Of a stretch of DNA of 64,000 bases, positions 42,849-52,472 are shown piece after piece. The notes under the pieces are model-generated. The model ran no database searches. It saw nothing but the letters and a program-made list of their open reading frames with translations, and had not been told where the DNA came from. Positions within the stretch are counted from its first letter, which is position 1; the number at the start of each line of letters is the position of its first letter. Origin of the DNA: Ascidiaceihabitans sp039975415 (GTDB lineage Bacteria; Pseudomonadota; Alphaproteobacteria; Rhodobacterales; Rhodobacteraceae); assembly GCF_039975415.1 (NCBI RefSeq), contig NZ_JBDWHD010000014.1, one strand, 5' to 3'. The position numbers were made by a program, and so were the translations under genes.

Positions 42849-42880
42849 CGCTCCCCAAAGTATTTGCCGCGAAAGGAAGC

Positions 42881-44197
42881 TTAGTTGTCTGTCGTGTTTT
42901 CCACACCGACCGGTTTTCCCACCACAACAAAATGAAGGCTTTCAGGTTTTAAAAGCTCTGCCGCGACCCGTTTTACATCTTTCAATGTTACGGCTTCCAC
43001 CTTGTCGTTGCGTGTCGCGATGTAGTCGATCGGAAGTCCGATCATCTGCATTCCCACCATGATTTTTGCGATAGGTCCGTTCCCGTCAAACCGCAGCGGG
43101 TACGCCCCCGTCATATAGGTCTTCGCGTTTTTCAGCTCTTCCGCGGTTACGCCGTTTTCAGCCGCTTTCACCCATTCATCACGGATCACGTCAATTGCTT
43201 CACCAATTCGTTCGTTTGCGGAAGCAACCCGTCCCACGTAGGATTCGGCCAAATCACGTGGTGCAAGCGCGGAGTAGACCCCATAGGTCAGCCCCCGTTT
43301 TTCACGCACCTCTTCCATCAGCCGCGATTCGAACGACCCGCCTCCAAGGATCTGGTTCAGAAGTGTTGCGGCGAAAAAGTCCGGATCACTTTGTTTGATC
43401 CCTTTTTGCCCGAACACAGCCACAGATTGAGGTGTGTTGAAATCAATCACCGTCACACCGCCCGGCGCCATCATATCTGTCCGCCCCGGCATCGTTCCAC
43501 CCTTTTGCGGCAGATCCCCCAAAAGCGTATCCAGCAGCGTCCCGAGTTCTTCTGGTGTGATGTCGCCCACCGCGCCCACATAAATGCGTTCCTTGTTCAA
43601 CACGTCCCCATGCGCATTCACGATGTCATCGCGCGTCAAGGCCGCAACGCTGTCCAGTGTGCCGTCCAGATTGCTGCCGTAAGGGTGATCGCCGTAAGAC
43701 AGTTCTGCAAACGCCGCGTCGGCAATCGTGTCCGGATCTTTGAGCCCCGACCGGATGCCAGTCAGCACTTGTTCCCGCACGCGGTCAATATCGGCTTGTT
43801 CGAACCGGGGTTCAATCAGAGATGCCCGAAGCAGCGCAATTGCCTCGTCTCGGTTTTCGGTCAGAAACCGTCCTGAAACAGACAGCCTGTCTGGCCCCAC
43901 AGAGTATCCGAAGCTTGCAGCCAAGCCTTCCACGGCCTTGGAAAAACCGCGGCTGTCCAGATCGCCGGCCCCTTCTTCCAAAAGCCCCGTCATCAGGTTG
44001 ATGGCGCCCCGTTTTCCATCGCGGTCCAGTGACGCACCCCCCCGAAAGCGCACTTCAAGCGCCATGAACGGGATTGAAGGTTCCTGGACAAGCCATGCGG
44101 TGATCCCGCCCGGCGACACAACTTCTTCAATTTTGACTTCGGCGCGTGCAGGCAACGCCAACAACATGGCTGCAACCAGAATGCTTAGGACCCTCAT
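42881..44197 (-). CDS. M16 peptidase family protein, inactive-type subunit
   Basis: 438 residues from ATG 44197 with a signal peptide (MRVLSILVAAMLLALPARA). The M16 fold is clear (RFRGGASLDRDGKRGAINLM, EVREKRGLTYGVYSALAPRD), but the zinc motif H-x-x-E-H is absent: the equivalent helix reads INLMTGLLEEGAGDLD. It retains the R...Y substrate-binding motif (RGLTYGVYS), as expected of the non-catalytic partner in heterodimeric M16 peptidases. Its start overlaps the stop of the active partner (ATGA at 44194). It is periplasmic. Confidence 0.9.
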   Translation of the reverse strand: MRVLSILVAAMLLALPARAEVKIEEVVSPGGITAWLVQEPSIPFMALEVRFRGGASLDRDGKRGAINLMTGLLEEGAGDLDSRGFSKAVEGLAASFGYSVGPDRLSVSGRFLTENRDEAIALLRASLIEPRFEQADIDRVREQVLTGIRSGLKDPDTIADAAFAELSYGDHPYGSNLDGTLDSVAALTRDDIVNAHGDVLNKERIYVGAVGDITPEELGTLLDTLLGDLPQKGGTMPGRTDMMAPGGVTVIDFNTPQSVAVFGQKGIKQSDPDFFAATLLNQILGGGSFESRLMEEVREKRGLTYGVYSALAPRDLAESYVGRVASANERIGEAIDVIRDEWVKAAENGVTAEELKNAKTYMTGAYPLRFDGNGPIAKIMVGMQMIGLPIDYIATRNDKVEAVTLKDVKRVAAELLKPESLHFVVVGKPVGVENTTDN

Positions 44198-45534
44198 TGG
44201 TTTGCTCCCTCTTCCTTCATAAGCCACCCGGTGACAGAGGCCTCGCGGTTGAACACCCGCTTGGCCGCGGCCATGATATCTTCGCCTGTCACAGCGTCCA
44301 GAACATCAGGCCACGCCTGAATGTCCTCAACCGTCAGCCCCGATGTCAGTCCCGAGCCATAGCGCTGCGCGATCCCGTCGACATTGTCGCGGGCATAGAT
44401 CTGTTCAGCGCGCAGCTGCATTTTCAACCGCTCAAGCTGTTCGGGGTCCACACCATCAATCATGAATTGGTCAAGGGCTGCGTCCATTGCGTCTTCGGCT
44501 TCTTGCAAGCTGACGCCGGGTGATGGCACCACAATCACGTCAAAGGTCGTATCATCCAGTGATGTGCCGCGATAGAATGCCCCCGAAAACACCACCGTTT
44601 GCGTGTCGAACTGCAACTTTTCAGTCAGGTACGATGTGGTGCCGCCGCCCAAAATTTCGGACAAAAATGTAAGGGCCGCCGCCTCTTGTTGCGCCCCGGC
44701 ATCACGTTCTTGCGCCAAATAACTACGCGCCACATATTCTTGTGACACACGCGGATCACGAAACATCAACCGGCGTTCTGCGGTTTGCGGCGGTTCTTCC
44801 GTGCGCAGGCGCGTCGGCAAATCGGGGTTCGCGGGGATGACGCCATAGTGTTTTTCAGCCAGCGTGCGTACGTCTTCTGGTTCAACGTCCCCCGACACAA
44901 CAAGGATCGTATTGTTCGGAGAATAGTAGATTTCATAGAACGACAGTGCGTCGTCCATATCCAGTGTTTCCATCTCGTGCATCCAGCCGATGATAGGCAC
45001 ACCGTAGCGATGGTTGTGATATTGCACTGCATTCATTTGTTCGGAAAACAGCGCCCGGGGGCTGTTTTCAGTGCGTTGGTTGCGTTCTTCAATGATCACA
45101 TCGCGTTCTGTTTCAATGTTCTTTTCCGTCAAACGGATGTTGCGCATCCGGTCGGCTTCCATGGACATCATCAATTCTAAGCGGTCCGCTGCGACACGCT
45201 GGTAGTAGGCGGTGTAATCGTAGCTGGTGAACGCATTGTCGCGCCCCCCATTGGCCGCAACCACGGACGAAAATTCACCGGCTTCCATTTTATCGGTGGC
45301 CTTGAACAGAAGGTGTTCCAGAAAATGCGCGACGCCAGACGATCCTTTAGGCTCGTCAGCAGACCCTGCACGGTACCACAGCATATGTTGCACGACAGGG
45401 GCGCGGTGATCTTCAACCACAACGACCTGCATGCCATTGTCCAAGGTGAACGTTGTGACTTGGTCTTCGGCTGAGGTGGCGGCCACAGGCGTCAACAATG
45501 CCAGCGAAGTCAGGGCAGCGCGCAATAGGGTCAT
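44194..45534 (-). CDS. M16 zinc peptidase, catalytic subunit
   Basis: 446 residues from ATG 45534 (AAAGGA 6 bases upstream) with a signal peptide (MTLLRAALTSLALLTPVAAT). The inverted zinc motif H-x-x-E-H is seen in SSGVAHFLEHLLFKATDKME; the downstream helix ADRLELMMSMEADRM supplies the third ligand Glu. Its last part is STLDD-containing M16 sequence (TSLDDTTFDVIVVPSPGVSL). It pairs with the inactive subunit encoded next. Likely a periplasmic processing or peptide-clearing peptidase; the substrate is unknown. Confidence 0.92.
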   Translation of the reverse strand: MTLLRAALTSLALLTPVAATSAEDQVTTFTLDNGMQVVVVEDHRAPVVQHMLWYRAGSADEPKGSSGVAHFLEHLLFKATDKMEAGEFSSVVAANGGRDNAFTSYDYTAYYQRVAADRLELMMSMEADRMRNIRLTEKNIETERDVIIEERNQRTENSPRALFSEQMNAVQYHNHRYGVPIIGWMHEMETLDMDDALSFYEIYYSPNNTILVVSGDVEPEDVRTLAEKHYGVIPANPDLPTRLRTEEPPQTAERRLMFRDPRVSQEYVARSYLAQERDAGAQQEAAALTFLSEILGGGTTSYLTEKLQFDTQTVVFSGAFYRGTSLDDTTFDVIVVPSPGVSLQEAEDAMDAALDQFMIDGVDPEQLERLKMQLRAEQIYARDNVDGIAQRYGSGLTSGLTVEDIQAWPDVLDAVTGEDIMAAAKRVFNREASVTGWLMKEEGANQ

Positions 45535-45646
45535 AGGCGATCCTTTAGAATGGGTGTGCGTCATGGATCACAAGATACGTCTTGTGGGGCATGCTTCAAG
45601 CGCACTGTCAAAAATGTGAGGTCCAAATGCCAGACAACAGGCACAA

Positions 45647-46147
45647 TTAATTTGAAGGGGGGGCCGTAGGGGTTGGCACACCGGCGCGGCGGTACTGTGT
45701 TGCGACACGATCGGGATCAATGGCCTGACGCTTGTAGACCTGATTGTAGCGGTCCACTGGAACGATCCTGTATTGCGTCAACCGACCGCGACGTTTGCGG
45801 AAATCTTCGTCTTCGCTGGCCAATTGGGAACGGATGCCACGCGTGACACCAAAACGACTGGCGTGGCTGACAACTGCGCCGTCGCGTGCAGGCACAGCCG
45901 CCGCGGCAGAGGTCCTGCGCCCACCGACGACAATGGCCCCGTCTTGCAAGGGTGTCGGATCGGTAATGTTGTTCGCGCCCGGCGTGGGTGCTGGCAACGC
46001 GGCATAGCTTTCGGGTGTTTCCAACGGCTTTGCAGGGTTGATAATGAATTCATCCGGCCCATCGCCAGAGCCACGCAAATCACGCAGGCCCGTGTTGGCA
46101 CACCCCGTGATGGCCAGCATCAGCACAGCAGTCACTACAAAACGCAT
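45647..46147 (-). CDS. DUF3035 lipoprotein
   Basis: 166 residues from ATG 46147. The lipobox is in LMLAITGCANTGLRDL, so Cys would be lipidated (residue 16). The remainder is low-complexity Pro/Ala-rich sequence with DGPDEFIINPAKPLETPESY, the DUF3035 signature, and a basic C-terminal part YRIVPVDRYNQVYKRQAIDP. It is probably anchored in the outer or inner membrane with no known role. It lies directly downstream of lspA, whose product would remove its signal peptide. Confidence 0.82.
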   Translation of the reverse strand: MRFVVTAVLMLAITGCANTGLRDLRGSGDGPDEFIINPAKPLETPESYAALPAPTPGANNITDPTPLQDGAIVVGGRRTSAAAAVPARDGAVVSHASRFGVTRGIRSQLASEDEDFRKRRGRLTQYRIVPVDRYNQVYKRQAIDPDRVATQYRRAGVPTPTAPPSN

Positions 46148-46202
46148 CCCGTTACCTTCCACTTCCCTGTCGCTTCTCAATATCGCAGTCCGGGCACATA
46201 TG

Positions 46203-46703
46203 TCACGCCCCCTTTTTGCGCCCCTTCTTCGGGTCGTCTTTTCCCTCGTTGGCGAAAAAGATCATACCCAAAGCGCCTAGAACTATAAACACATCCGCCA
46301 CATTGTAGACCGTGGGGTTCACCCATCCGCAACACGATGTGTTCAGAAAATCCAAAACATATCCATACCACACGCGGTCCACGACATTGCCCAGCGCACC
46401 GCCGATCAAAAATCCTGCGCTTGCATGAACGATCAAAGGCTGTTCCCGTTTGCGCATCCAAAAAACCACGGCCACACAAATAGCCACGGCCAACCCGATC
46501 AACACCCAACGCATCATGTCGTTATCGCTGGCAAACAGCCCGAAATTGATACCGCGGTTTTCGCCATAGCTGAAGTTCAACACCGGTGGGATCACCGGCA
46601 ACATGTCAGGACGTTTCCAGATTTCTATAACATGGACCACCCAGTATTTGCTGGCTTGGTCCGCCAGAAAGGCGATCATGGAAAAGAGAAACATCAAGCG
46701 CAT
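46203..46703 (-). CDS. lspA: Lipoprotein signal peptidase
   Basis: 166 residues with four transmembrane segments. The catalytic aspartates are in GALGNVVDRVWYGYVLDFLN and VYNVADVFIVLGALGM, and the N-terminal AFLADQASKYWVV is typical. It cuts prolipoproteins before the lipidated Cys at the inner membrane. It follows purH by 12 bases and precedes a lipoprotein gene. It ends with a basic lysine-rich tail. Confidence 0.95.
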   Translation of the reverse strand: MRLMFLFSMIAFLADQASKYWVVHVIEIWKRPDMLPVIPPVLNFSYGENRGINFGLFASDNDMMRWVLIGLAVAICVAVVFWMRKREQPLIVHASAGFLIGGALGNVVDRVWYGYVLDFLNTSCCGWVNPTVYNVADVFIVLGALGMIFFANEGKDDPKKGRKKGA

Positions 46704-46715
46704 CGGGTTTTGTCC

Positions 46716-48302
46716 TTAGTGGCGGAAGTGACGCATGCCGGTAAAGACCATGGCAAGGCCAGCTTCGTCTGCGGCAGCAATCACCTCATCGTCGCGCATG
46801 GACCCCCCCGGCTGGATCAGGGCCGTGGCCCCTGCCTCTGCGGCAGTGATCAATCCGTCCGCAAACGGAAAGAATGCATCAGACGCCACGACGGACCCTT
46901 GGGTCAATGGCGCAGGAAGCCCCATTGCTTCGGCCATGTCTTCGGCCTTGCGGGCGGCGATGCGCGTGCTGTCTACGCGGCTCATTTGGCCCGCGCCCAC
47001 ACCCACGGTGGCGCCGTCCTTGACGTAAATGATGGCGTTGGATTTCACATGTTTGGCCACGGTCCACGCAAACAGAAGGTCAGACAGTTCCTGTTCCGTC
47101 GGCTGGCGCTTGGTCATGACCTTTAGATCATCACGCGTGATGAAACCGGTGTCTTTGTCCTGCACCAGATAGCCACCCGACACCTGACGGATGGTTTGTC
47201 CAGCGGCTTTTGCATCCGCCAAACCGTCCGTCGTCAACAAGCGCAGGTTCTTTTTCTTGGCAAACACGGCACGGGCCGCATCATCCGCACCAGGTGCAAT
47301 CACAACTTCTGTGAAAATGGCCGAAATCTCTTCCGCTGTGGGGCCGTCCAACGGTTGGTTCAGCGCGATAATGCCACCGAAAGCCGACGTGCGGTCACAA
47401 TCAAACGCACGGGAATATGCCTGCGCCAGCGTATCACCGGTTGCAACGCCACACGGGTTTGCGTGTTTGATGATGGCCACTGCCGGGCCATTGGCGGGGT
47501 CAAATTCAGACACCAGTTCAAACGCTGCATCGGTGTCATTGATGTTGTTATAGGACAGCTCTTTGCCCTGATGTTGTGCAGCTGTTGCCACGCCCGGGCG
47601 CTCTGATCCGTCTGTGTAGAACGCAGCCGCCTGATGCGGGTTTTCGCCGTAGCGCAAAGTCTGCGCCAATGTACCACCCACGGTGCGGCGGCGTGGCGTG
47701 TCGCCGATTTGGCTGGCCATCCATGTGCTGACCGCTGTGTCATAGGCCGCGGTGCGCGCATACGCTGTTTGGGCCAAGCGCTGGCGCAGGCCATAGGTTG
47801 TTTGCCCGTCGTTGGCGGCCATATCGGCCAGAACCACATCGTAGTCTTCCACATCAACAACCACATTCACAAAGCCGTGGTTCTTGGCAGCGGAACGGAT
47901 CATCGCCGGACCGCCAATGTCGATGTTTTCGATCATCTCGGCGTATTCTGCGCCACGCTTCAACGTTTCCTCGAAGGGGTAAAGATTGACGACAACCAGA
48001 TCGATGGCCCCGATGTCATGCGCGTCCATCGCAGCCACGTGGGCATCGTTGTCACGCAGCGCCAACAAGCCGCCATGCACAACAGGGTGCAGCGTCTTGA
48101 CGCGTCCATCCATCATTTCAGGAAAGCCCGTGACCTCGGATACATCTTTGACGTCCAGCCCCGCGTCGCGCAACGCTTTGGCCGTGCCCCCCGTCGACAG
48201 CAATTCCACCCCGCGTGCGGCCAACGCCTTGCCAAAATCAACCAATCCGGTTTTGTCGGAGACTGAAAGCAATGCGCGGCGAATGGGGTACAGATCGGTC
48301 AT
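46716..48302 (-). CDS. purH: Bifunctional AICAR transformylase / IMP cyclohydrolase
   Basis: 528 residues, the normal PurH length. The N-terminal IMP cyclohydrolase (MGS-like) domain begins IRRALLSVSDKTGLVDFGKA and includes GGLLALRDNDAHVAAM. The transformylase domain has TLRYGENPHQAAAFYTDG and the catalytic Lys-His pair in AVAIIKHANPCGVATGD. It catalyses the last two steps of IMP synthesis. It lies between the heparinase-like gene (21-base gap) and lspA. Confidence 0.95.
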   Translation of the reverse strand: MTDLYPIRRALLSVSDKTGLVDFGKALAARGVELLSTGGTAKALRDAGLDVKDVSEVTGFPEMMDGRVKTLHPVVHGGLLALRDNDAHVAAMDAHDIGAIDLVVVNLYPFEETLKRGAEYAEMIENIDIGGPAMIRSAAKNHGFVNVVVDVEDYDVVLADMAANDGQTTYGLRQRLAQTAYARTAAYDTAVSTWMASQIGDTPRRRTVGGTLAQTLRYGENPHQAAAFYTDGSERPGVATAAQHQGKELSYNNINDTDAAFELVSEFDPANGPAVAIIKHANPCGVATGDTLAQAYSRAFDCDRTSAFGGIIALNQPLDGPTAEEISAIFTEVVIAPGADDAARAVFAKKKNLRLLTTDGLADAKAAGQTIRQVSGGYLVQDKDTGFITRDDLKVMTKRQPTEQELSDLLFAWTVAKHVKSNAIIYVKDGATVGVGAGQMSRVDSTRIAARKAEDMAEAMGLPAPLTQGSVVASDAFFPFADGLITAAEAGATALIQPGGSMRDDEVIAAADEAGLAMVFTGMRHFRH

Positions 48303-48323
48303 GAAAAAGGCGTCCTTTGGAGG

Positions 48324-50066
48324 TTATTCAGAGTAGTCAGGTTCATCCCGGCTAAGATCGCGAATGCCAATGGCAGTTTCCTGCGCCTTGGACAAGGACC
48401 AGCGGATGCGCGTGGCATACTCTATCGCACGACCAGATAGAACGATCTGTTGTGACGCACGTGGCTTTAATCGGCCTTTTTCTAGATAAACACTTGGATC
48501 AAGGGATAAATTATCTTTGCCTTCATGGCGGAAAACCCAGATCTCCCCGCTTTTGAGCGCCATAGACACGGCAGAACCGCCCAAATCCAGCGTCGCGTCC
48601 ACTTCGGGATGCAGATGAAAGCGTATCTCGTAGGGGATGCCCGCCAGTCGCGCGGCGTCCATTGAGGCGTCGAATTTGCGTTTTGGGCCGTCTTCCATGG
48701 CCAGCAGCATGTCTTCACCTGCCATGGCGCGGCCATCGAACGTCATTTCCAATGTGCGTGCATGGGTCAGGCCATGAACGGGCGCAAAGCCGTCATGCCC
48801 CCCTTGAAAGCGCAACCCGTCGGGGGCCTGACTCATTTCGATGGGCACATGTTTTGGCCCGTCCACCAGTTCTTCATGTGCGCTGCTGCGGTCCGCATCC
48901 CCCAACCGTGCGCTGGAATAGCCATCCAAACACAACGTCGAATGGGACGGGGTCGCGCGGCCGGCGCGGCGCCATTCCGCGCCAAAGGTTTCCCCCGATC
49001 CACAGTTCACGATTAATGGCCTGCGCCCAGAGGTCAATTCAAACGACAGCGTGGACGCATGTCCGTCATGGGACGCTTTGCCTTTGGGCGGCAGGCTTGC
49101 ATCCACAATCACCGACGTGCGCCCCGCCGACAATCGCGCAAACCCCATCGCAAGCCCGTCCACTTGCACCGCTTTCACCCCTGCGGATGCCAAAGCGTGA
49201 TCCAGCCACCCTTCCATGCCGCGCCCACCGCCATGGAACCGTGCCAAACCACCGTCGGCATGGCGCAGGGTCCGCAACGTGGGCGCGATCCGCGCGATGG
49301 CTGCGGTATGGGCTTCGGGCACGTCTTGCCCTGATTCCAACACCACCGCCGCAGCCCATGTCAGCAACATGAACACGTCCAGCAATTCTTCGGGGTTGCG
49401 GGTGGGCAGTCCGCCTTGATCATCGATCTGGTTGCGACATTCGCGGGCCAAAGCCTTGATGGCGGGGGCTGCCAACGCTTCTTTGCCCTGCAAAGACAAC
49501 CCTGCATGGATCAATCCTGTCAGCGCCTCAAAACGGGGCAAGCCGGGGCTGGCGCTGTGCCAGCGCTTGGACAAAAACTGCGTTTGCTGTGCCAAAGACC
49601 GATAAAACGCCTCAGACGCCTGCCCATCCTGACCGCTTAACAAAAAGAGCGCATGGTTGATCCATCGGATCAAACGCCGCCCCGTCAGATCAGGCGTCCA
49701 TCCGGGGCCAGAGCCACGCCCATAGCGCTGTATCCAGTCCCAGATCCATGCTTGTGCCTTGCTGCGCGCCTTTGCGTTCCCAACAGCGGCCAGATCATCC
49801 ATCCATGCAAACCCGTGCATCTCTGCATCATAGGCCGGATCAGGGGTATTCAACTGCCAAAGCGACGCGTCGGGGGCTTCGATCAGATATCCCGCAAACA
49901 GGTAATTACCAGCAATCAGCTGTCGCCCACGGGCAAAGCTGCCAATGGTGCGGGGTTCGGGCGATGATGTAAAACCTTTGGCCGCCACTGCACGCGACGC
50001 CAACCGCGCATGAACGCGATTGAGCAAACGGGCCTTGCCGGCCTTGAAACCGTTTGGGTTGGACAT
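48324..50066 (-). CDS. Heparinase II/III family protein
   Basis: 580 residues from ATG 50066 (MSNPNGFKAGKARLLNRVHA). The N-terminal half is an all-helical barrel (YNIHALFLLS-type segments, here RLIRWINHALFLLSGQDG), and the C-terminal half is the beta-sandwich of Hepar_II_III (HGHASTLSFELTSGRRPLIV, GETFGAEWRRAGRATPSHST). Such proteins are polysaccharide lyases or lyase-like. No signal peptide is seen. It is embedded between rsmB and purH in many alphaproteobacteria, so it may have an intracellular role not yet assigned. Confidence 0.85.
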   Translation of the reverse strand: MSNPNGFKAGKARLLNRVHARLASRAVAAKGFTSSPEPRTIGSFARGRQLIAGNYLFAGYLIEAPDASLWQLNTPDPAYDAEMHGFAWMDDLAAVGNAKARSKAQAWIWDWIQRYGRGSGPGWTPDLTGRRLIRWINHALFLLSGQDGQASEAFYRSLAQQTQFLSKRWHSASPGLPRFEALTGLIHAGLSLQGKEALAAPAIKALARECRNQIDDQGGLPTRNPEELLDVFMLLTWAAAVVLESGQDVPEAHTAAIARIAPTLRTLRHADGGLARFHGGGRGMEGWLDHALASAGVKAVQVDGLAMGFARLSAGRTSVIVDASLPPKGKASHDGHASTLSFELTSGRRPLIVNCGSGETFGAEWRRAGRATPSHSTLCLDGYSSARLGDADRSSAHEELVDGPKHVPIEMSQAPDGLRFQGGHDGFAPVHGLTHARTLEMTFDGRAMAGEDMLLAMEDGPKRKFDASMDAARLAGIPYEIRFHLHPEVDATLDLGGSAVSMALKSGEIWVFRHEGKDNLSLDPSVYLEKGRLKPRASQQIVLSGRAIEYATRIRWSLSKAQETAIGIRDLSRDEPDYSE

Positions 50067-50175
50067 AGTGCTCTGCCTTTTCACGCTCTGATGGCGTTTG
50101 GCTGCACTTTAGCTGGCGATCAAATTTAAGTCACTGATTTTTGTGTGCTTGATTTTTACATCGGCAGGGATTGGA

Positions 50176-51444
50176 TCACGCCTTGCGAAGCGCCGCGATG
50201 TAGAACCCGTCCATGCCACCGTGATCTGCCCAGAAATCGGGACGTAACCGCAACCCGCCTTCTTGGGTGATCCAGCTTGGATCGACACCATCCACCTTCA
50301 ATGCGTCACGATCAATGGACAGGTCGGCATGACGTTCAAGCGCCTCTTCGATTTGCACTTCGCCTTCGTCCGGCAGCAAGGAACAGGTGCAAAAGACCAG
50401 TCGCCCGCCCGGCTTCAGAAGTGTTACGGCATGGTCCAAAAGCTGTGCTTGCAGATCAATCAAAGCCCCGAATTCCGATCCGTCCTTGGCATGTGGCAAG
50501 TCCGGATGACGACGGATTGTGCCTGTGGCCGAACACGGCGCATCCAGCAAAATCGCATCATAATACCCGTCCAGCGTCAAAGCATCCTGCACAACGACGT
50601 TGGCTTTCAGGCCGGTGCGGTTCAGGTTTTCCTGCACCCGCGCCATGCGGCCTTTGGAAATATCTACACATGTCACCTCTGCACCCATGGCGGCCATCTG
50701 CATGGTTTTGCCACCCGGGGCCGCACATAGATCCAGCGCCCGCATCCCCGACTGCGGCGCAAGCACCTGCGCGGGGATTGCGGCGGCTGCGTCTTGCACC
50801 CACCATGTTCCCGCGTCGTAGCCTTCCATTGCAGAAACCTGGCGCGCATCTGTAACGCGCACGGAGCCCGTGGGTAAAACTGAGCCGCCCAATTTTTCAG
50901 CCCATGCCTGTGCGTCGCCATTCACAGTCACATCCAAGGGCGCCCCTGCAAAATGGGCTTGTTCGATGTGCCCCATTATCTCTGCCCCCCAAGCGTCTGC
51001 AAGTGGACCACGCAGCCATTTGGGCAAGCGCGGGGCGCGCAGTTTGCCCCACTCCTCTGGCCCTTTGGCCGCGACCTTGCGTAGCACCGCATTGGTCAGA
51101 CCTTTCATCTTGCCGTAGCGCTTGTGTTTGGACACCAGTTCAACCATCGCATTGACAACGCCGTGTGCGGCTTCGCCCTGACACAGTTCAACCGCACCGA
51201 CGCGCAGGGCATTGTGCACCATCAAGGGTGGCGTGCGTTGCAGGTGTTTTTGTAAAACACGGTCCGCACGTTCCAGCCCGCGCAGCGTTTGGGTTGCAAG
51301 GCGTTGCGCCCGGGCGCGATCGCTTGGGTCCAGCTTGTCCAATGTACCTGCGCCAAGCACCTCGGACATCAATCGTCCTTCGCCCAAGACCTGGTCCAAC
51401 ACGTAAACTGCCGCCCGCCGCGCTTGCACACCTGTGTCAGACAT
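50176..51444 (-). CDS. rsmB: RsmB/NOP family RNA (cytosine-5) methyltransferase
   Basis: 422 residues. A NusB-like N-terminal domain (about 1-140) precedes the SAM-dependent methyltransferase core. Motif I is seen in MRALDLCAAPGGKTMQMAAM, and the two catalytic Cys in DAPCSATGTIRRHPDL and VFCTCSLLPDEGEVQ. The expected reaction is methylation of C967 in 16S rRNA (RsmB type), inferred by family; related NOP members could modify other positions. It heads the minus-strand series with the heparinase-like gene and purH. Confidence 0.9.
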   Translation of the reverse strand: MSDTGVQARRAAVYVLDQVLGEGRLMSEVLGAGTLDKLDPSDRARAQRLATQTLRGLERADRVLQKHLQRTPPLMVHNALRVGAVELCQGEAAHGVVNAMVELVSKHKRYGKMKGLTNAVLRKVAAKGPEEWGKLRAPRLPKWLRGPLADAWGAEIMGHIEQAHFAGAPLDVTVNGDAQAWAEKLGGSVLPTGSVRVTDARQVSAMEGYDAGTWWVQDAAAAIPAQVLAPQSGMRALDLCAAPGGKTMQMAAMGAEVTCVDISKGRMARVQENLNRTGLKANVVVQDALTLDGYYDAILLDAPCSATGTIRRHPDLPHAKDGSEFGALIDLQAQLLDHAVTLLKPGGRLVFCTCSLLPDEGEVQIEEALERHADLSIDRDALKVDGVDPSWITQEGGLRLRPDFWADHGGMDGFYIAALRKA

Positions 51445-51532
51445 TTCTCAACCCTTATATGTCATGTGTCACGGGTTGCCCCCGCCAAGACCCGGCGTAT
51501 ATCAAGGGGACAGCCGCAAAGGAACCCACCCC

Positions 51533-51718
51533 ATGAGCGAAGACAGCAAAACCCAAAAGGCACTGCCAGACGCCGCCAAACGCGCCCTTGCAGAGGCCGA
51601 AGCCCGCCGCAAAGCCGACGCAGGTCTTGATTTGCCCACTGAACTGGGTGGGCGTGACGGGCCGGAACCGGTACGATTTGGAGATTGGGAACGCAAAGGC
51701 ATCGCTGTCGATTTCTGA
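51533..51718 (+). CDS. DUF1674 / SDHAF4-like succinate dehydrogenase assembly protein
   Basis: 61 residues from ATG 51533, with GGAACCC a few bases upstream. The family block is its C-terminal part: ELGGRDGPEPVRFGDWERKG followed by IAVDF at the very end, the strict ending of bacterial SDHAF4 homologues. The first 40 residues are a charged, Lys/Ala-rich helix. SDHAF4 helps flavinylated SdhA join SdhB in mitochondria; bacterial members are assumed similar. It is divergent from rsmB and convergent with the SDR gene. Confidence 0.88.
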   Translation: MSEDSKTQKALPDAAKRALAEAEARRKADAGLDLPTELGGRDGPEPVRFGDWERKGIAVDF

Positions 51719-51737
51719 TTGCGATGCTTTGCGATTT

Positions 51738-52472
51738 TCAGGAAAAGATGCGGTAATATAGCCAGTCCGGCAAGAAGTTCGCGCCCCGAAACACCAGCGA
51801 AAAGAGCCTTGGAAAGCTTTTCTTGAACGCAGTGTCGTTCATGTGTTCAAACATCTCGCGCGCCGCCATGTCGGTTTCCATGATGAAGGGCATGTTGAAA
51901 TCGTTCTTGTCGGTCAGTTGCGTTTTGATAAAGCCCGGATTGCAGACCTGAACGCGCACACCCGTTTTGCGCAAATCGGCGTACATACATTCCGCCAAAG
52001 ACATCGTCGCCGCTTTTGACGCGGTGTAGCCAATGCTGCCGGGCAAACCGCGGAACCCCGTCAGGCTTGAGGTGATGACGATGTGCCCTGCATTTTTGGC
52101 AACCATCTGTGGCACAACCTGCCCCAGGACACGCACAAAGCCTGTAAAGTTAATGTCTGCCATTGCAGTGGCTTGGTCGGCGTTCCAGTCTTTTGCACCA
52201 AACGGCCAGTACACGCCGGCCAAAAGAACAACGCCGTCCACGTCGCCCACAGCCTCAGCGGCCGATTTGACACTGTCATTGTCTGAAATGTCCATGACCT
52301 GAACAGACGCTTTGCCCGGCAAATCTGCAACAATCGCTGCCAGTTTGTCTTCAGAACGCGCAGATAGCACGACCTCTGCGCCGGACCTACTGAGAAGGCG
52401 CGCCAAAGCTTCGCCCAGCCCGTCGCTTGCACCCACCAACCAATATCGTTTGCCTTGCCACTCGGATGTCAT
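51738..52472 (-). CDS. SDR oxidoreductase, last gene of the RpoE-linked operon
   Basis: 244 residues of a classical short-chain dehydrogenase. The cofactor loop is seen in YWLVGASDGLGEALARLLSR, the NAG-type element in AKNAGHIVITSSLTGFRGL, and the active site Y-x-x-x-K in SIGYTASKAATMSLAECMYA. It overlaps the DUF3833 gene by 4 bases. The order FAD oxidoreductase, DUF1365, MFS, DUF3833, SDR matches the RSP1091-RSP1087 set of Rhodobacter sphaeroides as I recall it. Its substrate, perhaps a modified fatty acyl or lipid group, is inference. Confidence 0.9.
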   Translation of the reverse strand: MTSEWQGKRYWLVGASDGLGEALARLLSRSGAEVVLSARSEDKLAAIVADLPGKASVQVMDISDNDSVKSAAEAVGDVDGVVLLAGVYWPFGAKDWNADQATAMADINFTGFVRVLGQVVPQMVAKNAGHIVITSSLTGFRGLPGSIGYTASKAATMSLAECMYADLRKTGVRVQVCNPGFIKTQLTDKNDFNMPFIMETDMAAREMFEHMNDTAFKKSFPRLFSLVFRGANFLPDWLYYRIFS

